From positions 1 to 59,913 of the forward strand of contig PYST01000241.1 of NCBI GenBank assembly GCA_003049485.1: 59,913 nt of DNA, written 5' to 3'. The position numbers and the translations under genes were made by a program. Below, piece by piece: positions 32,997 to 44,002 of this stretch. The stretch is from Ophioceras dolichostomum. Its lineage: Eukaryota > Ascomycota > Sordariomycetes > Magnaporthales > Ophioceraceae. The notes beneath the pieces are model-generated. The model was not told the origin of the DNA and made no database searches. It saw nothing but the letters and a program-made list of their open reading frames with translations. Position 1 is the stretch's first letter, and every line of letters starts with the position of its first letter.

Positions 32997-35897
32997 CTAG
33001 CTAGAGGCGGCACCCCCACGATGACTCACGACCAAGAACACCTCCTCCTCAATCTCAGTCATCCTCAGCGCGTCCTGCACGTCATCGACAAAATGCTCCT
33101 CCCCACCAATGAGGTCGACGATCCCGGACACCTTCATGAGCCTCCACACCTCGTGGCGATCGTCCCTGGGCCCCCTAGAGAAGAAGACGCGCACGCCCCT
33201 CTCCCGGTATCCCCTGACGATCTCCTCCAGGACCTGCGTCCCGGAGCCGTCCATGCTCGTGACGCCGTGGATGTCGAACACGACGTTGCGGTTGGAGTCC
33301 TCCCTCCGCAGCCTCGGCAGGGCCGGGTGCGCCTTGTTGGTGCCGTAGAGCTCGAGGCGGCGCAGCCGCGTCTTCAGCTCGCCGGTGTTGGCGAAGGTGA
33401 GCGGCTCGGGGATCTTGACAATCAGGCAACCCTCGACGAACTCGAGCCGCTCCGGGTGCTCCTCTGCGTTCTCGAACCGGTTCGTCCCCGGGATCCGGCC
33501 TAGGATCTGGATGCGAGGTCTGGTGGAGTGCCTGATGACGAGTAGCAACGAGAGGCCGATGCCGATGGCGATGCCCAGGTTAAGCGAGAAGAAGATGGTC
33601 GCGAGAACGATGACGAACATCAGTCCCAGCTCCTGCCATGCTCCGATACGGAGGAAGAAGAGTACGTCGTGCGGGCACTCCTCGATCAGTGACCAGGCGA
33701 CGACGCTGATCAGTGATGAAAGGACAGGTTTCTGCGATGAGCATGCAATGGTGGTGAGCGGCAGCCCGGGAAGTGAGTGCATCAAAAGGGGAAAGGAGCG
33801 CTGCTCCATCACTTCACTTACAGGCAGGAAGTAGAACAGCCGTAGCCCAAGCAATACGACCATCAACGAAATCAAGCTCAGAAACACAGAGCTCATCGGC
33901 GTCTTGCCTCCCGTCGACTTGTTGACCTTGCTCCTCCCATACCCCCCAAAGGCCGGCAGGCTCATGAAGCACGCCCCAACCATGTTGGCCGCGCCGAGGG
34001 CGATCAGCTCCCGGTTAGGGCTCAGCTGGATCTCCGGGAAGATAGCCTGGCCGCCCAGGCTCTTGGCGGCGACGGACGACTCGAAGAAGCCCAGGAGGGC
34101 GATCAGGAACGAAGTGCCCATGGCGTCGCGGATGTGGATCATGTGCGAGGGGAGGAACGGCCACCGGAACGTGAAGACGTGGCCCGACGCCGCCTTCACC
34201 TCGCCCAGGATCTCGACGCCGTGCGTGTCCCACTCGAAGTAGTACGCCAGCAATGCCGACAGTACCACCACGAGAAAGCGGTCCGGGACGTAGGCGGCGG
34301 CGGGGTACTTCGGCTGCAGACGTCGCTTTAATTCTCTGCGAAGAGCAGGTTAGCCACATGTCAGAGCCAACTTATCCAGGGCGACGACGACGAAAAGGAG
34401 AAGAAAACACCGGCCGTGTAAGTACCTTGCAACCATAATCACCAAAAAGCTAACGCCGGCCACAATGGCCGTCAGCTTATGGACCTTGTCCAAATTATTG
34501 AACATGAACACAAGCTTGTCCATGCTGCTCCCATGGCTAACCCCAGGCGTGCTCGCCGCGATGCGCGCCAGCCCCAGCTCCGGGATCAGCTGGTCGACAG
34601 CGATGACGACGCCGATGGCCGAGATGAACCCCCTCAGAAACGGCCTCGACAGGACGCTATCCAAAAACCCCAGCCTTGCCAGCCCCGCGACCAGAACCGT
34701 CGCGGCGGCGAGTCCGCCCGCGATGCCGCATATCTGCGCCTGCAGCAGGGCGTCGCCCTCACCACCATTATTCGAGCCGTCGCCGGCACCGGCACCACCA
34801 CCGCCGCCGCCACCACTACCACCGCTCCCGTGGCGGTCGATGCTAGACTTCACCACGCTGCCGACCAGCAGCGATCCCGCGGCCTCGGGGCCGACGATCA
34901 TCTGCGGACAGCTGCCCAGCAGGGCGTAGACGAGCGGGTTGAAGACGAATGCGTAGAGCCCGTTAATGGGCGGGACGTGTGCGAGGTTGTCGGCGAGCGA
35001 GAGCGCCATGGGTAGGTACATGCCCGCGATGGTGACGGCCGCGACGAGGTCGCCTTTGAGGTAGGAGGATTTGTACTGGCTCATCCAGGTCACGCAGGGG
35101 ATGTAGTAGGATAGGTACCTGGAGGTTGCGGAAGAAAAGACAGGTCAGTCTGGGCAGTCTGGGCAGCAGGGAACGGCACCCAAGATTTGGGCAAGGGGTC
35201 GGGTCAGAGAGAAAAGGGGGCAGGCAGGCAGGGGTAGCACGCACATCAAAGCCGAGTCCTGCACGCCATGTTGCCTCGCCAGTATCCTCGAATTGCTCAT
35301 CTTCGTGCTCCGCATCCTCCGGGCCAGCTTGCGCTTCCAGTCCGGGTCCCCCGAGTGATCCGCCGCCGCGGCCGCGTCCGCCGCCGCAAATATGCTGTCT
35401 ATGTTGGGCGCGGTCGAGCCCTCCGACTCCATAGAGCTCCTAATGCTTGTGGGGCTGGACGGCCGAGGGGAGAACGTGCCATGGTTGCACGGCCCGTCGT
35501 GGGCGTGCTCACGCAGGTCGACGACGCCCTTCAGCAGACTCGTCGTCTCGGTCGGGGAAGGCTCGTCCCGTTTTGGCGGTGGTAGTAATCGCGGTTCGCT
35601 CGGCCCGGCGTGGAGCGCGTCGTCGTCATTGTTATGGGCGGCGGCGGTGTGAGCAGTATGCTGCTGCTGCTGGTCTGGTTTTGAGGAGCGTACGGGGCTT
35701 GCGTGTCGACTACTGTTGTCGTTGCTGCTGCTTCCAGTACTGCTACTGCTGCCCATCGGAGGCCCGCCGCCGTCGGACGAGCCTACCGACTGTGAGAGGG
35801 TGTAGCTTTGCCGCAAGCCGCTCGGGTGGGCTGGGGCGTGGTTGTTTCCCGGGAGGACGCGCGATGACGACGGAGGCGGAGGAGGGCCAGAACCCAT
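32997..35897 (-). CDS. SulP/SLC26-family anion transporter with STAS domain
   Basis: Four exons (35897-35245, 35118-34426, 34335-33822, 33731-32997) encode 864 residues; all joins keep phase. Residues 1-217 form a long Ser/Gln/His/Pro-rich cytoplasmic extension. The membrane domain (about 225-690) contains YLKGDLVAAVTIAGMYLP, PINGLYAFVFNPLVYALLG and IVGPEAAGSLLVGS, followed by a Gly/Ala loop and further hydrophobic segments, including KPVLSSLISVVAWSL. A STAS domain spans about 715-850 with FDIHGVTSMDGSGTQVLEE. The VGPEA motif differs from the GTS...GPVA form of classical plasma-membrane sulfate permeases, so an internal-membrane or different-anion role is possible. The upstream in-frame TTG at 35939 is not a credible start; ATG 35897 (ccATGg context) is used. 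Intron 3 is exactly 90 bp and has no stop. It is read divergently from the hydrolase at 37264. Confidence 0.9.
33732..33821 (-). other. Frame-preserving 90-bp intron in the SulP gene
   Basis: It has GTAAGT donor and ATCGCAG acceptor, length divisible by three, and no in-frame stop, so retention would add 30 residues at a transmembrane junction. Family similarity across the join (FYFLP then KPVLSSLISVVAW) favours splicing as the main form. Confidence 0.7.
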
Positions 35898-37263
35898 GGC
35901 TACGGTTCGGGAGGGGTGGAGTACACGAAAAAAGAACAAGCAGAAGAGAACTCGGCACGACCCGATGTGTACCGTCTAAACCAAGAAGTCTATGTCGCCA
36001 AGAAAAATTTGAAGAGTAAAAAAAACAAAAAGCAGATGTCAAAGTTACGGGGTCGGTTGGTTTGGTCGGGCGAGGCTTCGCGACCCACGGTCCAAATTCA
36101 CCCTTGCGGGAGGATAAACTTTTCGTCGAGCTGCGCTAGACTCACGGGCACGGTTTCTGCGGCCGAGAGGCACGGGCACGGCCAACGTCGTCTAGCCGCC
36201 ACCGCCGTCTGCTGGTGACGATGATGTTGGATCGGGAGGTGATGGTGGGAAACGGGTCGGATCGTTAGGCCAACAACTTGATGGCGGTCAAGGAGGAGGA
36301 TGAGACACCCGCCTTGGCCTTCAGAACCATTTGACGAGGCCATAAAGAGACATCAGCTGATAATTCAATAATAATGTGTATATCTGTAGTTATACTTTTA
36401 AGCATTTCCGATGTAGCAAAACCCAAAGAATGTCTTGCAAAGATTTTTTTGGGCAGCTGCTGCTTACGACAGACGCACCAGACTCCCAAGCGACACAGCA
36501 CAGCACGAATTGGATGGAGCACGTTGCCGATTGATGGGCCAGAATTGGGTGTCGCCGGAATGGGAATGACGAAAGGCGGTGCTGGCGTAATGCTCGAATG
36601 CCAATTGGGCCCGAACCTCCACACCACATGCACCTCGTGACAGCCCCACCACATCTCCTGCACCCCGCATCACACGTGACTCAACTCCATTCTGAGGCAT
36701 TCCTCTCAACCGAGCTTGGCTCCTAGAGTCTCGAACAGAACCATCACCAGCCCGAAGGAGCGAATGTAGAGAGGCGAGGCAATCTGGGGCAGAGTTCATA
36801 AAAGAGGCTCTCCATCTCCAGTCACTCTGATCGGGCCGAAATGAGGATACTGGTGAAGTGTTGCCTATCTCGAGAGCAAGCTTGGAGGCCGGCAATGGTA
36901 TCCGAAGATCGAGTTCCGCTCCAGTAGAGCTTCCCCCTGAACCCCCGAAGTGGACCCATCCGCGCCCTTGCCCAGACACGAGACAGACATCATCAGTGGC
37001 ATCCCAGGCGGCCACAATTCAGAATCACAGCCATGTGATCCCCGAGAGCGACGACCGAAGCACAAGGCTGCTTCCTTTCCATACCCCTTCAAACCACGAG
37101 TGTCGGGTTTCTTTAAATGTCCCTCCTCTCTCCATCGTCTTCCCTCTCCAGGACATTGTCTGGTAGTTGCTCGATCTCAAGAAGACCAAACCGTCGTCAT
37201 CACCACCAGAACCACCCTTCCAAATCTCCGTCTTCTTCTACACGCTGTACCCCCTCAACCGCC
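35898..37263. promoter_or_regulatory. Bidirectional promoter region, SulP and hydrolase
   Basis: The 1.37 kb between two divergent starts must contain both promoters. Open frames on the minus strand across 36464-37015 have no recognisable motif and are probably non-coding. No clear TATA element or known binding-site cluster was seen. Confidence 0.4.
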
Positions 37264-38609
37264 ATGGCATTACCATCAGCATCAGCATCGGGTCTCACAA
37301 AGACGACGCACGTCTTTACCACGCACCAGATACCGCTCGAATGCGACGTGTACGCTTCCGAGACCTACCCCACCGACTCTGCCGTGCTCTTGTTCTTCCA
37401 TTCCGGTGGCCTCGTGGGAGGTTCGAGGTGGCGTGTCCCGCCGTGGCTGGTTCAAGTGAGCACCGGTCCTTCCATCATCACTACCTAGTAGTGGCACTTC
37501 TCTGCAGGCTTGCAGGAGACGAATGAATGCACAGGACCCAATAGAAACCTGACTGCGTCGCGCTCCAACAATTATTCCTTGCTAGACGTGCTACCAAAGA
37601 CAATGGCCGCTTGTTAGCGCAAGCTACCGTCTCATCCCGCAGGTCGACGCCAAGGAGCTCGTCGATGACGCGAGGGCAGCGTACAGCTTCGCACGCAACC
37701 TCGGCGGCGGCAGCGGTGCACTGCAACAGAGGGAGGTCGTCGTAGTGGGGGCCAGCGCCGGTTCGTGCCAGCCACCGACTTCCTTCCTTCCACTCTATCC
37801 ATCCCTCCCATGGGTGAGGTGAGATGAAGTGATTCGATTCTACGCCCATCCCATCTCGCTCGCTCGTCTAATAAGACAAGCCTTTTTAAAACACAACAAC
37901 AGGATTCTCTCTCGCCGCCATAGTCGCCCGGCACGTCAAGCCCGCACCTCTAGCCCTCCTCTCCATCACAGGCATCTCCACCTTCCAGCACCCATTCTTC
38001 AGCTCCTCCGTGCTGCTCACCACAGAACCCATCACGGACTCCCAAGCCCGCCCCCACATCACCAGCCGAACGGTGGAGGTGGGCACGACCGTCGACGACG
38101 CCGTCTTCTCGCTCGACAAGCTCGTCTTCCCGTCAGGCGCTAAGAATCCCACGTACCAGTACAAACCACCACCACCAACCGATCCGATAATGGTAGAGAG
38201 TGCAGCACGCGCCACCGCCGACGATACCCAACAACGGAACGGCGGCATCCCACGCGGCGACTTGTACGAGTACTACGTGCACCGCAACATGTTCCCCGCC
38301 ATGCTGCGAGAAGTGGACGAGGGCTACGAGTGGTGCAAGGGGAAGACTCATGAGGCGATGCGCGCCTCGGGCTGGCCGCCGACCGTGTTCATCCAGGGCG
38401 ACGCCGACCCCGCCGTCGACATGGACGTCAGCGTGTCTGCCGCCAAAGCGCTGGGAGACAAAGTAGCCAAGATCTTCATTGTACCCGGCCACGGACACCT
38501 ATTTGAGGCCAGGAGCTTTTTGGAGGATGAGGGGGTCGGCATGGATACGGTCAGGTTGGCTGTGGCGGCGCTTGACGAGGCGGTTGAGGCGTCGAGAAGT
38601 TCTAGATAG
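37264..38609 (+). CDS. Alpha/beta hydrolase (esterase/lipase-like)
   Basis: Three exons (37264-37455, 37586-37760, 37903-38609) give 357 residues. The start has an excellent context (ccgccATGg). Evidence for the fold includes FFHSGGLVGGSRW, which resembles the HGGG-type oxyanion-hole strand; QWPLVSASYRLIPQ; DDARAAYSFARNL; nucleophile elbow GASAG with Ser121, split by intron 2; Asp about 289-291 in QGDADPAVD; and His about 319-321 in GHGHLFEA. No signal peptide or membrane segment is seen, so it is probably cytosolic. Intron 1 is GTGAGC to GCTAG, and intron 2 uses a weaker donor GTTCGT. Members of this group hydrolyse small esters or act in secondary metabolism; the substrate is unknown. Orientation relative to SulP suggests a shared promoter only. 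Confidence 0.83.
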
Positions 38610-38821
38610 GGTTGTGCAGGTAGGTACGCGAGTCAATGTTGATGAAGTTGTGCGTTCAGCCTTAGTGCCAGTCTACATTTATCAATGATCTGCGACATAT
38701 TACTACAGGGAAGGGAAACAATCATCTCTCTAAACGCTGATAGACTCTCTCAATAGGTACCTACCTTCGTTCATCTCTATCTGTATGAGTAGTAGAAGTG
38801 AAAAGTCTCGTTCTCAAAAAT

Positions 38822-39718
38822 TCAAGCATCCCTCCGATTCTCAATCATCATACACCAAGCCCTCACCCCCTCCCCACCCCTTTCTTTCTCCCCATCAGCC
38901 CCGTACCTCCCCCTCCCCACACAAATCTCCTCCACGACCCGGAACCCCCAGTGCTCATACAGCGCGACCACGTCCGGCGACGTCGCCTCGAGCCACACGC
39001 TCAGGTTGTCCTGCGCGGCGCGCGCGAGGAGCGGCTGCACCACGGCCGACACCGCGCCGGCGACCTTGGGCGACGCGGGGGACGGCGGGGCGCGGCCGAG
39101 GAAGTCGAGGTGGTAGTGCGGGTTGAGAGATGGTGAGGCCAAAGTCTTTGATGAAGTCTTTGATGAGCGGACGACGCCGATGTGGGTTTGCTTTGAGCGG
39201 AGGACTGCGGTTTGCCATTCTTGTTTTGTGGGAGTGCTGGAGGTGGTGGAAGCAGCAGCAGCAGCAATATCTGCGATCTTGGAATGGTCAGAGGCCGGGA
39301 TGAGGTGCGGGAGCATCCACAGCGCGACGGCCGAGCCCTCCCCCGCGGAGACGAGGGCGCCGCCGTGGTGGCGGAGCGCGGTGCGCACCTCGTGGTCGAC
39401 GTACTCGGCGACGGACTTGCCGAGCTCGTGGCTGAAGGCGTTGGTGCAGGGCACGCCGGCGAAGGCGGCGCCCAGGACGGCGATGGCTTTGGCAACTTCC
39501 GCTACGTGGGAGGGCGGAATTATCCGTGCTTTGGGTAGGGGCAGCAGGGCGGCTTTGCTGCTGATAGTAGTAGTGGCGGTTGTGCTGGTGCTGGAGGACC
39601 GGGTCATGATGGCGTGCTGGGGCCAACGATGGGTGACGGCGGCAGCAGCAGCAGTAGCAGCAGAGCGGCGGGTAACTTGGTATAGGTTTCGAATGAGTGT
39701 GGTTTGGGAAGGGGTCAT
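38822..39718 (-). CDS. GNAT-family N-acetyltransferase-like protein
   Basis: A single-exon gene of 298 residues. The first 40 residues are rich in Arg, Ser, Thr and Ala with no acids (RNLYQVTRRSAATAAAAAV), as in mitochondrial targeting sequences; an internal ATG could give a cytosolic form. Residues 70-130 form the first acetyltransferase segment (VAKAIAVLGAAFAGVPC). HYHLDFLGRAPPSP, VVQPLLARAAQDNLSVWLEA and VVALYEHWGFRVVEE match the order of GNAT beta-strand and acetyl-CoA binding elements in fungal members of the family. The acceptor substrate cannot be inferred. It converges on the hydrolase gene, with only about 210 bases between the stop codons. Confidence 0.75.
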   Translation of the reverse strand: MTPSQTTLIRNLYQVTRRSAATAAAAAVTHRWPQHAIMTRSSSTSTTATTTISSKAALLPLPKARIIPPSHVAEVAKAIAVLGAAFAGVPCTNAFSHELGKSVAEYVDHEVRTALRHHGGALVSAGEGSAVALWMLPHLIPASDHSKIADIAAAAASTTSSTPTKQEWQTAVLRSKQTHIGVVRSSKTSSKTLASPSLNPHYHLDFLGRAPPSPASPKVAGAVSAVVQPLLARAAQDNLSVWLEATSPDVVALYEHWGFRVVEEICVGRGRYGADGEKERGGEGVRAWCMMIENRRDA

Positions 39719-42079
39719 TTTGGTTGGGAGTGGCGATGGTCGTTGTGATTTTCTGGGCGGAGATGGATGAGGAGCAACGGGACCTTATAAGCGGTTAAGC
39801 TGATGAGCTCGGTGAGAGGTGTCCCGTTATCGTTTTCGTCATGTAATCTCTGTGAAGAAGGTATTTTGCAAATAACGAAGTCGGTTTGGTTAAACAGTTG
39901 CGTTGGAGGTTAGAGCTCGATAAAAGCTACAAGATCTGCGAAAGCTGTGTAGAACACATCGATGCGGATGACCTTCGAGCCTCTCAATGTTGTTGCGGTA
40001 GGAAGTTGGCGATACCTGCCAGCACCTTGGTTGCCGTACTTCCCCGCGTTTGTTATGCTCAGTCTCTCAAGAAGCCTGTTCGTAGGAAGACAAGGCGGGA
40101 CATTCCGCCCAGTGCCGCCACCGGCTTACACTCGGCCAATTTACAACTCATTGACCTGTGGTAAACATCTGCATGGTTCCGGCGGCACTGTTCCTCAAGG
40201 CAGGCAGCAACTTGAAAGGTTTGATCTCCTGCGCTGCTGGTCATTTTGTCGCCATTTTGCACGACATCGCGTCAAGTGCGGTTCCATGGTTGCATTGTTT
40301 GGACCTTAACTATTCTTACCGCCAGGGTCTAGGCTACCCCTTGGCTATTAAAGCTCTGACGAATCCCCGGATAACGTTATACGAACCGCTACCCCGGACT
40401 ACCAAGCCGCGAGGAGGCTCTGCGGCACAGCCGCCGTGCGGCAGTTGTGCGGGTCTGACTAACGCCCGGTTGGTGCAACGTGATATATGAGGAGGGCTTG
40501 CAGTTTTCGATTGTCTATATATGGCTGGTTCTGCGAGCTTGGTGAGTGAGACGCTGGTGCTTGTGCTGGCAGTTGTCATTGACAGCGCGAGTATGCCTTG
40601 TTAAGCACCACAAAAAATGGAGAGAGGGTAGCAGCAATCTATGGATGACCTGCTGACTGAATGGCTGTCTGGATCCAAACCTTTGTACGGATTGGAACTG
40701 CAGGGGCTTCACACTTGCTGCTCACTGGAACAGGCGGAAACGCTCACCTCTTAATTAAGTAGTCGATGGATGGTACTGGCGTATCCATCCTTGCTCTTTC
40801 CCGGCAAAGCGGAGTCCCGCTACTGCCGTGGTCGGGAAGCTTGTTACAAGCGAGGCCAGAGAAGATTGACGGTCAGCCTTGTGGAACCATTCATACACGA
40901 CTACGGTGCACGACGGTACATCCATCGCATAGTACTCTTGGAATGCACATCTATCTGGTTCGGTCAGGGACGATGAATATTCTCAGATAATACGGGGACC
41001 GGCCTCCGCTTTACGTGTAACTGCTATGCCGGCCGGCAAGTCAGCCCCCTTTTGTCGTTCGGCTAGATGGCTCTCGTAAAACTCTAGCATTGTCTGGTTG
41101 CATTCCAGGGGAGGGAGGTGAGAGAAGAAGGTAGATGTACCATCTGCGGGTCCACTATTGAACACTAGCGGCTCTTCTCCTAGGAAGAAGCCGATTCTGA
41201 AATGATGCCCCGTTAGAATTATACCGGACGTGCCGCTTTAGTGAGATCTGACTGTCCATATGGCGACAGGGGCACCCCGTTTGTGTGAGAGTCGAATGAA
41301 TACGATTTATATGCGCCTAGACCAATGATACCTTTGAGAGGCGCGAGATGATCTCTTGCGTTCCTCCCAAACTGATGTCATCCTCGAGATGAACATGCCG
41401 CACAGTGACCACCACACGCTCGGCATCACGATGGCGAAAACTTTTCATGGTTGCCTCCGTCCCGGTGGCCAATTCGGATTCACCTCGGCGAGATGCGTGT
41501 GAGAATCTCAAATTAGTTTTGGAGCTGCTGCAGCTGAATTCGGCTAGGAGAGCTACCGTCTTTGGAAAGCAACTTGTCTTCCGTTGTACCAACTCGGTCG
41601 TGAGTATCAGAAGTTGTATGGAACCGGTTATTTACGTTCCAGCTTTGGTCAGCCGAGCGGTTTCATTAACACGGGCTAACTGACGAGAAAGGAAAGCACA
41701 CCGAGAGTGGACGTGCGGAAGACGTACGGTAGGTTACGCCCCTGGATAGAAGCGAGTGCCTCACCACACTCTCCTCACCTTGATTACTGGCTGCCTATTC
41801 TCAGGGGCTCAGGGGCGGCCAAGAAGAGATGGGAGGAATTGGTAGCTTTACTGCTCTCAAGCCGAGTCTGAGCTCGATGTGTTCATCGCTTCAGACATTC
41901 CGCACGGGTAGAGAGCATGTGCCATCATAAATATGTCGATGAGCGCCGCCTGGGGCCACTCTTAGGAGGCTAAAGGCCGGTGAGAGCACCTTGCGCCGAT
42001 CGACTTAACGAGATTGCATCACTCCTTACCTAGTAATTACATCCTAGAGACAAATCTTCCCCCATCACACAAGCCTAAG
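39719..42079. other. Intergenic region of lower GC
   Basis: About 2.3 kb before the MFS gene. A hairpin-prone GCGGCACAGCCGCCGTGCGGC-like stretch lies near 40420-40445. A minus-strand open frame at 41317-41592 has a slightly protein-like C-terminal half (VVVTVRHVHLEDDISLGG), but I cannot place it in a family or find joining exons. No transposon ends or RNA genes were recognised. Confidence 0.35.
39783..39789 (-). promoter_or_regulatory. TATA-like element of the GNAT gene
   Basis: Minus-strand TATAAGG about 65-70 bases upstream of the ATG at 39718, at a plausible distance for a short leader. Assigned by motif and position only. Confidence 0.35.
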
Positions 42080-43644
42080 ATGGGCGGGCGAACTGCTGCT
42101 TCTCCTCCTGACGGCGGCTGGCTGGCCTGGAGCCAAGTCCTCGGCGCCTTCTTCATGTCGATGTGCTCCCTGTATGTGCTGTTCTGGCCCAAGTCTACAG
42201 AGCCCCTATTTGACTGACGGCCCTCTTGGCCCCGAATCACGTCACAAGAACTGACACTAATCTCGTGAACTACTACGCTAGGGGCCTCGCAAATGCCTGG
42301 GGCATCTTCCAATCCCACTACACCATCGTCCTCCTCCCATCCCACCCACCCTCCTCCATAGCCTGGATCGGCACCACTCAAGGCTTCCTCGTCAACGTCA
42401 TCGGTTTAGTTTCTGGCCGCCTCTACGACGCCGGCCAGCTGCGCCCCTGTCTCATACTCGGCACCGTGCTCAACGTTGTCGGCCTCACCGCCGCATCCTT
42501 CTCGGGATCCTCGTACGGAGCCTCGTTTGCGAGCTTGGGTGTATGCGTAGGCATAGGGTCTGGACTCTTCTACGTGCCGGGCATGGCGGTCGTGGCGACG
42601 TGGTTCGAGAAGAAACGGCCGCTAGCTACGGGCGTGGCTGCGACGGGGGCAAGTCTGGGAGGCGTGCTGTATCCCGTCGTGTTTAGGGCCGTAGTGGATA
42701 AACACGGGTTTGGCTGGGCGTGTAGGGGTTTCGCGGGCGTCAATGCCGTGCTGTTGGGGCTTGCGTGTGTTATTGCGAGGACGAGGGGAGTGGGGCTAGA
42801 AGTGGGTGGCAGCGATGGTGGTGGTTCTGGAGTCGGCAATGGCGAGGGCGAGAATGGTGCTGGCGAGAAGAAGAAGACGGGACGAGGAGGAAGTGCGAGA
42901 AGACTGCTTGATCCGACCGCGTTTAGGGACATCAGGTTCTTTCTGTTCAGCACGGCGCTGTTCCTGCTGTGGCTGGGCGTCGACGTGCCGTTCTTCTTCC
43001 TGCCCAGCTTCGTCCAGCAGCGTCTCGGCCTGCCGGCGGAGGTGGGCGACTACCTCCTCGCGGGGATGAACGCGGCGTCGGTGTTCGGGAGGCTTCTCTT
43101 GGGATTCCTGGCCATCTATGTGGGCTCTGCGGGCGTGTGGCAGGCCTCGATCGGCGCGTCGTGTGCGCTTCTGGCTTGCTGGGCCGTCGTCGCCGACCTG
43201 CCGGCCATTGTCGTCTTCGTCGCGCTATACGGCTTCTTCACGGGCGCAGTCATCTCGCTGTTCCCACCAGTGCTCTTGGCTCTCACGCCGGACCTGAGCT
43301 TGGTCGGGACTAGGCTGGGAATGAGCTGCGTGTTTGCTGGGGTGGGCTTCCTCGTGGGCCCGCCGATCGCGAGCGCGGTGCAGAAGACTCCAGCGGGCTA
43401 TGTTGCTGAGGGGGCGTTCGCGGCTGGGGCATATCTGGCGGCCTTTGTCGTCATGGCCTCGGTGCTCTGGCTGCACAAGAAGAGGACTTTCACTCAAGCG
43501 GAACTGGGTGAGAAACTGGCGGCGTCTACATCAACCGTCCAGGTATTGGTGCTGGCTGATGAGAAGGAACCCGCAGGGCAGCTGGGAGAATGTCCTAAGC
43601 TGCCAGAACTCGGACAAGGCCCAAGGTGGTCCTGTCGCTTTTGA
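42080..43644 (+). CDS. MFS monocarboxylate-transporter-type permease
   Basis: Two exons, 42080-42171 and 42282-43644, give 484 residues; the 110-bp intron runs GTATGT to GCTAG with a CACTAAT branch-like sequence. The N-terminal PPDGGWLAWSQVLGAFF is the hallmark start of fungal MCT-type (riboflavin/monocarboxylate) MFS proteins. It is followed after the splice by ANAWGIFQSHYT, GTTQGFLVN, GSGLFYVPGMAVVATWFEKKRPLATGV with the loop motif, and a Gly/Glu/Lys-rich central cytoplasmic loop around residue 210-240. A second set of six hydrophobic segments follows. The short hydrophilic tail ends near residue 484. Predicted plasma-membrane proton symporter of small carboxylates or similar; substrate unknown. 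Confidence 0.88.
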
Positions 43645-44002
43645 GCTGCAGCCAGGAGCATGGATCGATACCATAGACCGGGCGACTGAGAGCTTTCAGA
43701 TGTAACGCCCTACCTGCATTACGACGATGATCCAGTCATCTAGATACGACTAGGAATAGCTGGCATCAACAGGGGTTTGATGTCCTGATATGCTAAGTAA
43801 TTCATTGTGTAGTTGGTTATGATATAGACACGAGTGCAAAACCTCCTAACGTCAGTACCAAAGCTGTCCCTTCTAGCCACGCGTCTAGGAACCTCCCTTT
43901 CCTCAAAGCACGGCCCGCTAGATATATGCCGAGCGCCAAACACCACACACGACCCACCAATATTGCTCCTTCCTGATGAATCTATTCCTCCAATAAGCTT
44001 AC
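43645..44002. other. Convergent intergenic region
   Basis: Holds the 3' ends of the MFS (+) and ATRIP (-) genes. A CTTACCTAGGC sequence lies just downstream of the ATRIP stop. Nothing else was recognised. Confidence 0.4.

Noticed and set aside
36464..37015. 183-codon minus-strand frame in the SulP/hydrolase promoter region
   Set aside because: No motif, lies in the shared promoter of two divergent genes, and has no splice or conservation support visible.
41317..41592. 91-codon minus-strand frame
   Set aside because: Only the last 40 residues look orderly; no family and no partner exon.
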